Source: Bacteroidales bacterium (GTDB lineage: Bacteria > Bacteroidota > Bacteroidia > Bacteroidales > P3). From it: a stretch of 19,682 nt of DNA. A program made the position numbers and the translations under genes. How positions within the stretch are numbered: position 1 is the stretch's first letter; each line of letters begins with the position of its first letter. The notes under the pieces are model-generated. The model was given only the letters and a program-made list of their open reading frames with translations. It did not search any database and was not told where the DNA came from. The stretch is from the NCBI GenBank assembly GCA_900769785.1, contig CAAGHV010000218.1:1-19682 (forward strand), written 5' to 3'. Positions 6,299 to 15,276 of this stretch are shown here, one piece after another.

Positions 6299-8398
6299 AT
6301 GGAATCGTTTTGGGATAAGAAAATAGAGTTTCTGAAGGGTGTAGGACCTGCTCGGGCAACACTATTGCAACGAGAGATAGGTGTGTTTACCTTTGGCGAC
6401 TTGCTTTCGTATTACCCATTTCGCTATGTTGATAGGACACATCGTATTCCTATTTGTCAGTTAAATGAAACCAATAATTATTTGGTTATTAAAGGTCGAA
6501 TAGCAAAGTTTGAATTATTGGGTAGTGGGCGTACACAGAGGTTGTCAGCTACTTTTTTTGACGATACTGGAAGTATGGAACTTGTGTGGTTCAAGGGCTT
6601 GAAGTGGATAAGAGATTCGCTGAAAAAAGAGCAAGATTATATTGTGATGGGTAAGCCTACCTTCTTTAACGGTAAATTTTCAATATCTCATCCGGATATA
6701 GAGGTTTACCGTGGAGAATATGACAATGTTACCCAAACTTTTATGCCGGTATATTCCTCAACAGAAAAGTTGAAAGCTCAAGGATTGGCATCGAAAGGTA
6801 TATCCAAACTTGTGAAAACTCTTCTGATAGAGGCGGAAGGAAGAATAAATGAAACATTACCATGGAATGTAGTAAATAATCATCGACTATTGCCTAAGAT
6901 TGAAGCATTGAAAGCAATACATTTTCCCGAGAATAATGATGTATTGCAAAAGGCTATATATAGGTTGAAATTTGAGGAACTATTCTTTCTGCAGCTAGAT
7001 TATCAGTATGCTAAAAAAGAACGTAAAGAACGAACTATGGGCTTTGCCTTTGGAGTTGTAGGTGAGTATTTTAATCGTTTTTATACAGAATGTCTGCCCT
7101 TTTCGCTTACCAATGCTCAAAAACGGGTGATAAAGGAAATAAGAGCCGATATGAAAACAGGTAGCCAAATGAACCGTTTGTTACAAGGCGATGTGGGAAG
7201 TGGAAAAACACTAGTGGCACTGTTATGTATGCTTATAGCAAAAGATAACGGATTTCAGGCATGTATGATGGCTCCTACCGAAATATTGGCAAATCAGCAT
7301 TATTTTAGTATTACCAAAATGGTAGGTGATTTACCTATAAATATAGCACTATTGACAGGTTCAACAAAAGCATCTGAAAAGCGTAAGATAAAGCAACAGT
7401 TGCAGGATAATGAGATAGATATTCTTATAGGTACACATGCACTGATAGAAGATGATGTAAAGTTTACAAACCTAGGATTTGTGGTTATAGACGAGCAACA
7501 TAGATTTGGTGTAGAACAACGAGCTAAAATGTGGACCAAAAATCACATACCGCCACATGTATTAGTAATGACAGCTACACCTATACCACGTACGTTGGCT
7601 ATGACATTTTATGGTGATTTGGATTGTTCAGTTATTGATGAATTACCACCAGGGCGTAAACCCATAAAAACAGTACATCAATATGATTCAGATCGATTGA
7701 AAGTATTTGCATTTATGGAAAGACAAATATTACTTGGAAGGCAGGTATATGTGGTATATCCTCTTATCAAAGAATCAGAAAAATTGGATTTGAAAGACCT
7801 GATGGATGGTTATGAAAGTATATCACGACGTTTTCCTTTGCCCAAATATCAAATAAGTATAGTACATGGACAAATGAAATCGGCTGACAAGGATTATGAG
7901 ATGGAACGTTTTAAGCAGGGGAAAACGCATATAATGGTATCTACCACTGTAATAGAGGTTGGTGTAGATGTGCCTAATGCAACTGTGATGGTTATCGAAA
8001 ATTCTGAACGTTTTGGTTTGGCACAGCTACATCAATTGAGAGGTAGAGTTGGACGAGGAGGAGAACAATCATATTGTATTTTGATGACATCGGACAAGTT
8101 GTCGTATATAGGAAGGGAGCGTATTTCTACAATGGTACGAACTAACGATGGCTTTGAAATATCTGAAGCCGATCTCAAATTACGAGGACCTGGCGATTTG
8201 CAGGGATTACAACAAAGTGGTGTGGTCCAATTGAAGATTGCCGATGTGGTAAAAGATGAATCATTGATACGACTTACTAGAGATACGGTAAAAGAACTTT
8301 TGCAACAAGATCCATATTTGGAACTTTCCGATAATCTTGCACTCAAAAACTATATGCAAAAGAAAAATGTTGGCTTAAATTGGGGCAAAATATCGTAG
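6299..8398 (+). CDS. recG: ATP-dependent DNA helicase RecG
   Basis: RecG is a double-strand DNA translocase that remodels stalled forks, D-loops and R-loops. The 699 residues match the family length. The N-terminal wedge/OB-fold part includes FLKGVGPARA (11-20), DLLSYYPFRYVDR (34-46) and the IKGRIAKFE...LSATFFDDTGSMELVWFKG strand run. The SF2 motor follows: Walker A GDVGSGKT (297-304), PTEILA (326-331), DEQH box (398-401), TATPIPRT (425-432), IVHGQM (521-526), VIEVGVDVP (551-559) and QLRGRVGRG (579-587). All key motor residues are intact. No clear promoter is seen immediately upstream; read-through from the tRNA gene is possible. A strong hairpin follows the stop. Confidence 0.97.
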   Translation: MESFWDKKIEFLKGVGPARATLLQREIGVFTFGDLLSYYPFRYVDRTHRIPICQLNETNNYLVIKGRIAKFELLGSGRTQRLSATFFDDTGSMELVWFKGLKWIRDSLKKEQDYIVMGKPTFFNGKFSISHPDIEVYRGEYDNVTQTFMPVYSSTEKLKAQGLASKGISKLVKTLLIEAEGRINETLPWNVVNNHRLLPKIEALKAIHFPENNDVLQKAIYRLKFEELFFLQLDYQYAKKERKERTMGFAFGVVGEYFNRFYTECLPFSLTNAQKRVIKEIRADMKTGSQMNRLLQGDVGSGKTLVALLCMLIAKDNGFQACMMAPTEILANQHYFSITKMVGDLPINIALLTGSTKASEKRKIKQQLQDNEIDILIGTHALIEDDVKFTNLGFVVIDEQHRFGVEQRAKMWTKNHIPPHVLVMTATPIPRTLAMTFYGDLDCSVIDELPPGRKPIKTVHQYDSDRLKVFAFMERQILLGRQVYVVYPLIKESEKLDLKDLMDGYESISRRFPLPKYQISIVHGQMKSADKDYEMERFKQGKTHIMVSTTVIEVGVDVPNATVMVIENSERFGLAQLHQLRGRVGRGGEQSYCILMTSDKLSYIGRERISTMVRTNDGFEISEADLKLRGPGDLQGLQQSGVVQLKIADVVKDESLIRLTRDTVKELLQQDPYLELSDNLALKNYMQKKNVGLNWGKIS

Positions 8399-8413
8399 AA
8401 AATACGTTTAATA

Positions 8414-8450
8414 TGCTATAAACAAGAGGTGGAAAATCTTGTTTATAGCA
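8414..8450. terminator. Hairpin after recG (probable terminator)
   Basis: TGCTATAAACAAGA (8414-8427) and TCTTGTTTATAGCA (8437-8450) form a perfect 14-bp stem with a 9-nt loop, starting 16 bp after the recG stop. No long T-run follows, so it is a hairpin of terminator type but not a canonical intrinsic terminator. Confidence 0.6.
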
Positions 8451-8532
8451 ATATCTATGTTTCCCCAATAGAAACATTATTAGATAATTATAATCATTGG
8501 GAAAGAAAATCTGAAATTAATGGGAAAATAAC

Positions 8533-8564
8533 TTGTAAAATATTCTAAATAGTTGTATTTTTGC
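8533..8564 (+). promoter_or_regulatory. Promoter of the DUF4290-murA-purB-ispF operon
   Basis: TTG at 8533-8535, a 20-bp spacer, then TATTTTTGC at 8556-8564 match the Bacteroides -33/-7 consensus exactly. The box overlaps a TTG (8561) that could be mistaken for a start codon of the following gene. Since that codon lies inside the promoter, the real start must be the ATG at 8588. Confidence 0.75.
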
Positions 8565-8587
8565 AAGTTGAAAATATAGTAAAGAGA

Positions 8588-9256
8588 ATGGAATACAATA
8601 CACAACGAGAAAAACTGAAAATTATAGATTATGGTAGAAATGTCGTGAAACTCATTGAGTTTGCAAAGACAATAGAGGATAGGGATAAACGTAACAAAGT
8701 CGCTAATATTATAATAAATGTAATGTCGCAAGTAAATGCTACAGCTAAAGATTGCGTTGATTATGAACATAAACTTTGGGATCATCTTATGATATTGTCT
8801 AACTATGAATTGGATGTTGACTGCCCATATGCGATTGCCAAAGATACATCTGTGAATTTCACTCCAAAGCCATTGAAGTACAAAAATCATAAGATAAAGT
8901 ACAGACACTATGGTAAAAACATGGAGGATATTATAAGTAAAACAGTAGAGTATCCCGAAGGAGATGAAAAGAATTATTTGATTGAATTAATTACTCATCA
9001 GTTAAAAAGATCATATCTTACATGGAATATAGATACTGTAGATGATGAACTTATATATCAACAATTGAGCGAATTATCCAATAATGGTTTGAAACTCCCA
9101 GATGGTTTTGAGTTGAAGAAGACTCGGGAGTATTTGGCTCAAATAGTTCCATTAGATAAAAAGAATGCGTCTGCTTCGAATAAAACCAAGAAAAAAACTA
9201 AAACCCAAACAAACTCAAATAAAACCAAGAAAAAAGCTAAACAAGCAAAAAAATAA
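8588..9256 (+). CDS. DUF4290 family protein of unknown function
   Basis: This 222-residue protein begins MEYNTQREKLKIIDYGRNV. The N-terminal block, with IEDRDKRNKVANIIINVMSQVN and the later DYEHKLWDHLMILSNYELDVDCPY, matches DUF4290, a soluble Bacteroidota family typically encoded just before murA. The start was set at the ATG because the in-frame TTG further up lies in the promoter. The last 35 residues are a Lys/Thr/Asn-rich tail carrying two copies of NKTKKK, encoded by an 18-bp direct repeat (9179-9196 and 9218-9235); such a basic tail may bind nucleic acid or anionic polymers. No function is known to me. It is the first gene of the operon, 38 bp before murA. Confidence 0.8.
   Translation: MEYNTQREKLKIIDYGRNVVKLIEFAKTIEDRDKRNKVANIIINVMSQVNATAKDCVDYEHKLWDHLMILSNYELDVDCPYAIAKDTSVNFTPKPLKYKNHKIKYRHYGKNMEDIISKTVEYPEGDEKNYLIELITHQLKRSYLTWNIDTVDDELIYQQLSELSNNGLKLPDGFELKKTREYLAQIVPLDKKNASASNKTKKKTKTQTNSNKTKKKAKQAKK
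9179..9235 (+). repeat. In-frame 18-bp direct repeat in the lysine-rich tail
   Basis: AATAAAACCAAGAAAAAA occurs at 9179-9196 and again at 9218-9235, 39 bp (13 codons) apart. Both copies encode NKTKKK in the C-terminal tail of the DUF4290 protein. The repeat could vary in copy number without shifting the frame. Confidence 0.7.
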
Positions 9257-9294
9257 ATGTTGAATTATATACGAAACCTTTAAAACAAAACATT

Positions 9295-10596
9295 ATGAGT
9301 TCATTTGAAATAGTGGGTGGCAATCGTCTGCATGGAGAGATTGTTCCTCAAGGAGCAAAAAATGAAGCATTGCAGGTTATATGTGCTGTGTTGCTTACAA
9401 GCGATAAGGTTGTTATCGAAAATATTCCTAATATACGAGATGTCAACAAACTTATTGAATTGCTAAGACTATTGGGAGTAAAGATTGAAAAACTTTCAGT
9501 GGATACTTATCAGTTTCAGGCTGATAATGTGGATTTATCTCAAATGAACACGCTAGAGTTTTCTCAACAAGCTACTGCTTTGCGAGGATCTATAATGACA
9601 GTAGGACCAATGTTGGGACGTTTTGGTAGTGCTGTTATTCCACAGCCTGGTGGTGACAAAATAGGTCGTCGTAGATTAGATACTCATTTCTTTGGTTTTG
9701 AAAAGTTGGGTGCTGATGTTTCTTTCAAAAAAGACAGATACAATGTAACGACTACTAAATTGGTAGGGGACTATATGTTACTTGATGAAGCTTCAGTAAC
9801 AGGAACTGCCAATATTATTATGGCTGCTGTATTTGCACAAGGTACTACAACTATAATGAATGCAGCTTGCGAACCATATGTATATCAGTTGTGTGGTATG
9901 CTTAATAATATGGGTGCAAAGATTTCGGGTGTTGGAAGTAATATGCTTACAATAGAAGGTGTAACAAGTTTACATGGTTGTACACATCGTTTGTTGCCCG
10001 ATATGATTGAGGTAGGTAGTTTTATAGGACTAGCTGCTATGACACGCTCCGAGATAACCATAAAAGATGTTCAATATCGTCATTTGGGATTGATACCACA
10101 GGTATTTAAGCGTTTGGGTATTGATTTGTGGCAGCATAATGATGATATTATAGTACCTCAGCAAGATCATTATGCAATAGAACGTTTTATGGATGGGTCT
10201 ATAATGACAATATCAGATGCTCCTTGGCCAGGATTTACACCGGACCTTATAAGTATAGCTTTAGTAGTAGCTATTCAAGCCAAAGGTAGCGTTCTTATTC
10301 ATCAAAAGATGTTTGAAAGTAGGTTGTTTTTCGTTGACAAACTTATAGATATGGGGGCGCAGATAATACTTTGCGACCCACATCGTGCTACTGTTATAGG
10401 TATGAATCATGAGCATCCGTTGCGTGGCGTGAGAATGACTAGCCCAGACATACGCGCCGGAGTGGCGTTGCTTATAGCAGCTCTTTCGGCTCACGGAAAA
10501 AGTAGAATTGATAATATTGAACAAATAGATAGAGGTTATCAGAATATTGATGAACGTCTGCGTAAATTGGGGGCCAATATTACAAGAATAGAATAA
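9295..10596 (+). CDS. murA: UDP-N-acetylglucosamine 1-carboxyvinyltransferase (MurA), Asp variant
   Basis: MurA transfers enolpyruvate from PEP to UDP-GlcNAc, the first committed step of peptidoglycan synthesis in the cytoplasm. The 433 residues cover the two inside-out alpha/beta domains. Visible landmarks are GAKNEAL with Lys22 (20-26), TALRGSIMTVGPML (94-107), the loop PQPGGDKIGRRRLDTHFF (116-133), Asp317 in WPGFTPDL, and IDRGYQNIDERLRKLGA near the end. At the position of the fosfomycin-targeted catalytic Cys (E. coli Cys115) it has Asp121 (codon 9655-9657), the natural substitution also known from Mycobacterium and Chlamydia. That predicts an active but fosfomycin-insensitive enzyme. The gene sits between the DUF4290 gene and the PHP phosphatase in the same operon. 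Confidence 0.97.
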   Translation: MSSFEIVGGNRLHGEIVPQGAKNEALQVICAVLLTSDKVVIENIPNIRDVNKLIELLRLLGVKIEKLSVDTYQFQADNVDLSQMNTLEFSQQATALRGSIMTVGPMLGRFGSAVIPQPGGDKIGRRRLDTHFFGFEKLGADVSFKKDRYNVTTTKLVGDYMLLDEASVTGTANIIMAAVFAQGTTTIMNAACEPYVYQLCGMLNNMGAKISGVGSNMLTIEGVTSLHGCTHRLLPDMIEVGSFIGLAAMTRSEITIKDVQYRHLGLIPQVFKRLGIDLWQHNDDIIVPQQDHYAIERFMDGSIMTISDAPWPGFTPDLISIALVVAIQAKGSVLIHQKMFESRLFFVDKLIDMGAQIILCDPHRATVIGMNHEHPLRGVRMTSPDIRAGVALLIAALSAHGKSRIDNIEQIDRGYQNIDERLRKLGANITRIE

Positions 10597-10630
10597 ATTA
10601 CATAATTAAATAAGATAAGTTTACACGATA

Positions 10631-11359
10631 ATGTTTGATTTATTTACTAAAAAAGAACCTAATATACTGAAATATCTGAATGCTGACATACACTCGCATC
10701 TTTTGCCTGCGGTTGATGATGGAGTTAGAGACTTAGAAACAGCACTTTCGTGTATGAATGAGATGAAACGGAATGGAATTAATAAGATATATGTAACACC
10801 ACACTTTCAATCACACCGTTTCAGAAACGATGAAGATGATATAAGAAATAAGTTTGATGAGTTGAGAAAACAAGTAAACGAACAAATTCCCGATATTGAA
10901 TTGAGGCTTGCAGGTGAATATCTAATAGATAGTGGTTTTGAAGAAAGATTGCAGAGCAAAAAGTTACTTACTATAAATGATAAGTATCTTTTGGTGGAGT
11001 TTTCATTCAATCAGTCTATGTTGGGTATGGAAGAACTGTTTTTTGAGATGCAAATGAAAGGTTATGAGGTTATACTTGCACATCCGGAACGTTATCATTA
11101 TTTAAATCAGGATTCTAAGTTGCTTAATAATCTTAAAGAGCAAGGCGTTTATTTTCAATCTAATATTATGTCGTTTGGCGGTTTCTATGGTAGTGAATCT
11201 ATGAAACGGGCCTATCAGTATGTAGATAAAGGTTGGATAAATTTTTTGGGAACCGATATCCATGGCAAGAAGTATCGCGATGCTTTGGTAGATGTATGTA
11301 AGAAGTCTAAATTTCAGAAATTATTAAAGAAAAATACATTTTTAAACAATCAATTATAA
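10631..11359 (+). CDS. CpsB/YwqE-type PHP-fold tyrosine-protein phosphatase
   Basis: This 242-residue PHP-superfamily protein shows the expected metal ligands: DIHSH with His21 and His23, VTPH with His58, AGEY with Glu96, LAHPERY with His151, and GTDIHG with Asp209 and His211. The match to CpsB/CapC/YwqE enzymes is close in length and motif order. These Mn-dependent phosphotyrosine phosphatases counteract BY-kinases that control capsule or exopolysaccharide export. No BY-kinase is encoded in the window. The gene lies 34 bp after murA and 7 bp before purB, so it belongs to the operon. The N-terminal MFDLFTKKEP is typical of Bacteroidota members. Confidence 0.85.
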   Translation: MFDLFTKKEPNILKYLNADIHSHLLPAVDDGVRDLETALSCMNEMKRNGINKIYVTPHFQSHRFRNDEDDIRNKFDELRKQVNEQIPDIELRLAGEYLIDSGFEERLQSKKLLTINDKYLLVEFSFNQSMLGMEELFFEMQMKGYEVILAHPERYHYLNQDSKLLNNLKEQGVYFQSNIMSFGGFYGSESMKRAYQYVDKGWINFLGTDIHGKKYRDALVDVCKKSKFQKLLKKNTFLNNQL

Positions 11360-11366
11360 TTCAGTT

Positions 11367-12719
11367 ATGAATTCATTAAATGCAATATCTCCTATTGATG
11401 GAAGATACAGAAGACAAGTAGATATGTTGGGTAGCAATTTTTCAGAAGCCGCCCTTATCCGTTACCGTGTACGTGTAGAAATAGAATATTTTATAGCATT
11501 GTGCGAATTGCCACTTCCACAACTTGCATCTTTCGATAAGTCGTTATATCCTCAATTGCGTGATATATATAATAATTTTACTGACGATGATGCTCTAGAA
11601 GTAAAGGAAATAGAAAAAACAACAAACCACGATGTGAAAGCTGTAGAATATTTTATCAAACGTAGATTTGATAAGTTTGGTATTCAAGACTATAAGGAGT
11701 TTGTACACTTTGGTCTTACTTCGCAAGATATAAACAACACATCGGTGCCGTTGTCGTTAAAGGAAAGTCATGAAGAAACGTATATGCCTATGCTTAAGAA
11801 GGTACTTTCTTTGATAGAAGAGAAAGCCTACGAATGGAAAGATATTCCAATGTTGGCACATACTCATGGCCAACCGGCATCGCCCACTACATTGGGAAAG
11901 GAGATGATGGTGTTTGCATATCGTTTGAAACGTCAGATGGAGTATTTTGATTCTATACCATTCTCGGCCAAATTTGGTGGTGCTACAGGAAATTTGAATG
12001 CCCACATAGTAGCATATCCCGAAATAGATTGGGTAACTTTTGCAAATAATTTTGTAGCAAATTCGTTGGGATTGGAACGTCAGCAATATACAACCCAAAT
12101 AGAAAATTACGACAATATGGCTGCATATTACGACAATTGCAAACGTATCAATGTAATATTGATAGACCTATGTAGGGATATATGGTCGTATGTATCTATG
12201 GAATACTTCAAACAAAAGATAAAAGAAGGTGAAGTAGGCTCATCGGCAATGCCACACAAGGTTAATCCAATAGATTTTGAAAATGCCGAAGGAAACCTTG
12301 GTATAGCCAATGCTGTGTTTGAACATTTGTCGCACAAACTTCCTATCTCTCGTCTCCAACGAGATTTGACAGATTCAACCGTAAGTCGTAATGTGGGTGT
12401 GCCTATCGCTCACTCTTTGATAGCGTTCAAGTCTATAGAAAAAGGCATGGGTAAGTTGTTGCTTAACGAAGCCGCAATAGAACGTGATTTGGAAAACAAT
12501 TGGCCCGTAGTAGCCGAAGCTATACAAACAATATTGCGTAGTATAGGATATCCCAATCCATACGAGACTTTGAAGAACCTAACTCGTACTAACACCAAGG
12601 TTAATGCCGAAACAATTGCTACTTTTATTGATACTCTTGATATTGATGATGCAATGAAGGCTAGATTGAAAACTATTACTCCTCATAATTATTTAGGAAT
12701 AAAGGTGAATGATAAATAG
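11367..12719 (+). CDS. purB: Adenylosuccinate lyase
   Basis: PurB acts twice in purine synthesis, releasing fumarate from SAICAR and from adenylosuccinate. The 450-residue protein is of the E. coli type, starting LNAISPIDGRYRRQV. The fumarase/aspartase superfamily blocks are present: EKTTNHDVKAVEYF, HFGLTSQDINNT, AHTHGQPASPTTLGKE with the catalytic-base His, and the signature loop SSAMPHKVNPIDFENAEG from Ser292. QRDLTDSTVSRN and WPVVAEAIQT follow as in E. coli PurB. No key residue is missing. The ATG lies 7 bp after the preceding stop, indicating co-transcription. Confidence 0.96.
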   Translation: MNSLNAISPIDGRYRRQVDMLGSNFSEAALIRYRVRVEIEYFIALCELPLPQLASFDKSLYPQLRDIYNNFTDDDALEVKEIEKTTNHDVKAVEYFIKRRFDKFGIQDYKEFVHFGLTSQDINNTSVPLSLKESHEETYMPMLKKVLSLIEEKAYEWKDIPMLAHTHGQPASPTTLGKEMMVFAYRLKRQMEYFDSIPFSAKFGGATGNLNAHIVAYPEIDWVTFANNFVANSLGLERQQYTTQIENYDNMAAYYDNCKRINVILIDLCRDIWSYVSMEYFKQKIKEGEVGSSAMPHKVNPIDFENAEGNLGIANAVFEHLSHKLPISRLQRDLTDSTVSRNVGVPIAHSLIAFKSIEKGMGKLLLNEAAIERDLENNWPVVAEAIQTILRSIGYPNPYETLKNLTRTNTKVNAETIATFIDTLDIDDAMKARLKTITPHNYLGIKVNDK

Positions 12720-12758
12720 AAAATAAATAAAGTATTGATCTATTAGAGAACGGTTGTA

Positions 12759-14570
12759 ATGAAGCATTTCACATTTAATCAGTTCAAACCTCATTCGGGT
12801 AGAATGCTACTCTTTTTGGTATTTGAAATTTTTGCGGTTATGTTTACAATGGCAACCGTTATTTCTCTTGCAGATTTCTTAAAGATATTATTTGAACCGG
12901 AAGGTACTTCTATGGAATCAAATTCCGGGACTTATGATCTTACCTATTGGTTACAGCAGTTTTATCTTTGGCTTATTTCGTATGGCAAAACCAAGTCCAT
13001 CGTTATGTTTTCCTCAATTTTGTTTGTACTATATGCTTGTAAGAATATTTTTTCTTATTGTGGCGAAGTACAAATATCCATAGTACGATCAAGGATAGTG
13101 CAAAATATTCGTAATCTTTTGTTTGCTAAAACAATGAGGTTGTCTATGGGGTACTTTGGTCATACTAGGAATGGCGATGTGTTGTCACGGTTTAGCAACG
13201 ATGTAATAGAGTATGAGGAGAATATCCTTAAGGCTATTCGTCAACTTATTATTGCTGTTATCAATGTAGTGCTGTATTTTGCTATGCTGTTGTATATCAA
13301 CTTTAAGTTGACTATTTTTGTGCTTTGTCTTTTCCCAATTATGGCGTTGGTGATTTCGTCTATCACTCGTCATTTGCGACGAAATTCAACCACTCTTCAG
13401 CAGAAGACGTCTTATCTTATGTCCCTTATAGAGGAAACTATTTCGGGTTTGCGTATTATCAAGGCATATACTGCTATAGAGTTTTCCAACAATCGCTTTC
13501 GTGGATATAATGAATCCTATACAAGGTTGCGTAACAAAGTTTATCGTAGAATAGATTTGGCATCTCCGGTAAGCGATTTTATGGGCAACTGTATTGTTAT
13601 GGGTATATTGCTCTTTGGTGCATACCTTGTGTTTAATAACGATTCGGGGCTTTCACCCGAACTGTTTATAACATATATAATGTTGTTTGTATTGCTTATC
13701 AATCCGGTGAAAGATATCTCCAACTCTATATCATCAATGAAAAAAGGTCGGGCATGTGCCGATAGGTTGGTTGATTATTTGGATATAAAAGAATCGATAG
13801 TTGAGAGCAAAACTCCCCTTCATTTTACAGGTCTTAAAGATGGAATACGTTATAGTCATGTTGGTTTCTCGTATAATGGTACCGATAAAGTTTTGTCTGA
13901 TATCGTGTTGGATATACCAAAAGGTTCTACAGTGGCATTGGTTGGCCCTTCAGGTTCGGGCAAAAGCACAATGGTTGATCTCCTATCGAGGTTTTATAAT
14001 GCTACAGAGGGGGATATATTGCTGGATGGTATTCCAATACAGAATTATTCTATATATGATGTAAGGAAATCAATCGGGGTAGTATCGCAAGAGACTTTTT
14101 TATTCAATGATACTGTTTTCAATAATATTGCTTTTGGCGTATCTTCGCCAAGTAAGGAAGAGGTCGAAAAGGCTGCCAAAATAGCCAATGCCCACGACTT
14201 TATTATGCAGATGCCTCAAGGTTATCAAACTGTTATAGGTGATAGAGGCGATCTGCTTTCGGGTGGACAACGTCAAAGGTTGTCCATAGCTCGTGCAGTA
14301 CTTAAGAATCCCGATATTGTGATACTCGACGAGGCTACTTCGGCACTAGATACCGAGAACGAACGTTTGGTGCAAAGTGCAATGAACAAAGTATTGGAGG
14401 GAAGAACTGCCATTGTTATAGCCCATAGGTTATCCACAATAGTAAATGCCGACAAAATAGTGGTGCTCGATGGCGGACGAATAGTGGAACAAGGAACCCA
14501 TAAGGACTTGTTTGCCAATGCTACCGGACTTTACCATAAGCTATGCACAATGCAACATTTTAATAAGTAG
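12759..14570 (+). CDS. MsbA-like ABC exporter (fused permease and ATPase)
   Basis: This 603-residue half-transporter has the type IV ABC exporter architecture. Hydrophobic segments lie near residues 16-38, 81-100, 163-200 (two), 276-292 and 304-319. Between them are coupling-region sequences such as YFGHTRNGDVLSRFSNDV. The nucleotide-binding domain has Walker A GPSGSGKST (396-404), the Q-loop in VVSQETFLFNDT, signature LSGGQ (500-504), Walker B IVILDE ending at Glu525, D-loop SALD, and the H-loop His556. Bacteroidota usually encode an MsbA-type lipid A flippase of this form, and its operon with envelope genes fits. Substrate specificity cannot be read from sequence, so the gene symbol is left open. 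Confidence 0.9.
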   Translation: MKHFTFNQFKPHSGRMLLFLVFEIFAVMFTMATVISLADFLKILFEPEGTSMESNSGTYDLTYWLQQFYLWLISYGKTKSIVMFSSILFVLYACKNIFSYCGEVQISIVRSRIVQNIRNLLFAKTMRLSMGYFGHTRNGDVLSRFSNDVIEYEENILKAIRQLIIAVINVVLYFAMLLYINFKLTIFVLCLFPIMALVISSITRHLRRNSTTLQQKTSYLMSLIEETISGLRIIKAYTAIEFSNNRFRGYNESYTRLRNKVYRRIDLASPVSDFMGNCIVMGILLFGAYLVFNNDSGLSPELFITYIMLFVLLINPVKDISNSISSMKKGRACADRLVDYLDIKESIVESKTPLHFTGLKDGIRYSHVGFSYNGTDKVLSDIVLDIPKGSTVALVGPSGSGKSTMVDLLSRFYNATEGDILLDGIPIQNYSIYDVRKSIGVVSQETFLFNDTVFNNIAFGVSSPSKEEVEKAAKIANAHDFIMQMPQGYQTVIGDRGDLLSGGQRQRLSIARAVLKNPDIVILDEATSALDTENERLVQSAMNKVLEGRTAIVIAHRLSTIVNADKIVVLDGGRIVEQGTHKDLFANATGLYHKLCTMQHFNK

Positions 14571-14593
14571 ATAATACAAAACAATATATAATA

Positions 14594-15073
14594 ATGAAAT
14601 ACAGAACAGGAATAGGCTATGATGTTCACCAGCTTAAAGATGGGCTGCCATTTTATTTGGGAGGTGTAAAGGTAGAACATGCCAAAGGGGCTCTAGGCCA
14701 TTCGGATGCCGATGTGCTTATACATGCTATATGTGATGCTTTGCTTGGTGCTGCCAACCTAGGCGATATAGGAAAGCATTTTCCCGATACCGATCCTAAA
14801 TATAAGGGAATAGATAGTAAGATATTGCTTAAAGAAACATACGGCCTTGTAAAGCAAAAAGGTTATGTTATAGAAAATATAGATACAGTGCTTTGTTTGC
14901 AAAAACCAAAGGTGGCACCCTATCTGCCTGCTATGCGTGAGGTGCTTAGCAATGTGCTGGGAATACCACAAGATGATATTTCCATAAAGGCTACTACCAC
15001 CGAACATCTTGGATTTGAGGGTAGGGAAGAAGGTGTTTCGGCAATGGCCTCAGTGCTTATAAAGTCCGAATAA
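14594..15073 (+). CDS. ispF: 2-C-methyl-D-erythritol 2,4-cyclodiphosphate synthase
   Basis: IspF cyclises CDP-methylerythritol phosphate, releasing CMP, in the MEP pathway; its product is the substrate of IspG, encoded at 2130-3494. The 159 residues equal the E. coli length. Zn ligands are in GYDVH (Asp10, His12) with His44 in VLIHAI. HSDADV (36-41), LGDIGKHFPDTD and the IKATTTEHLGFEGREEGV block near the end are diagnostic. It is the last gene of the run, 23 bp after the ABC exporter, and a strong terminator follows. Confidence 0.97.
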   Translation: MKYRTGIGYDVHQLKDGLPFYLGGVKVEHAKGALGHSDADVLIHAICDALLGAANLGDIGKHFPDTDPKYKGIDSKILLKETYGLVKQKGYVIENIDTVLCLQKPKVAPYLPAMREVLSNVLGIPQDDISIKATTTEHLGFEGREEGVSAMASVLIKSE

Positions 15074-15146
15074 ACATTTGCGTTGCTTTCGCCGAAATCT
15101 ATACGGAAAGGAATTATTAGCACAAATGTGAAGTGTATATTATAAC

Positions 15147-15200
15147 AAACAAACCGACCTCTTTTAGAGCACGAAAACTCTGAAAGAGGTCGGTTTGTTT
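15147..15200. terminator. Strong 23-bp hairpin terminator after ispF
   Basis: The arms 15147-15169 and 15178-15200 pair over 23 bp with one G-U, around an 8-nt loop. The right arm ends in GGTTTGTTT and runs on into TGT, supplying a U-rich tail on the plus strand. The left arm is A-rich, so it could also terminate minus-strand transcripts from the DUF1848 operon. It lies about 75 bp after the ispF stop. Confidence 0.85.
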
Positions 15201-15276
15201 TGTATTCCGAAAGATTGTTGGGTTAGATGCTTTTATCCTAAATCAGTCGTTAGGTGTTTATAGGTCTATAATTATA

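Noticed and set aside
8561..8587. TTG start extending DUF4290 by nine residues
   Set aside because: The codon is part of the -7 promoter box and would not be in the transcript.
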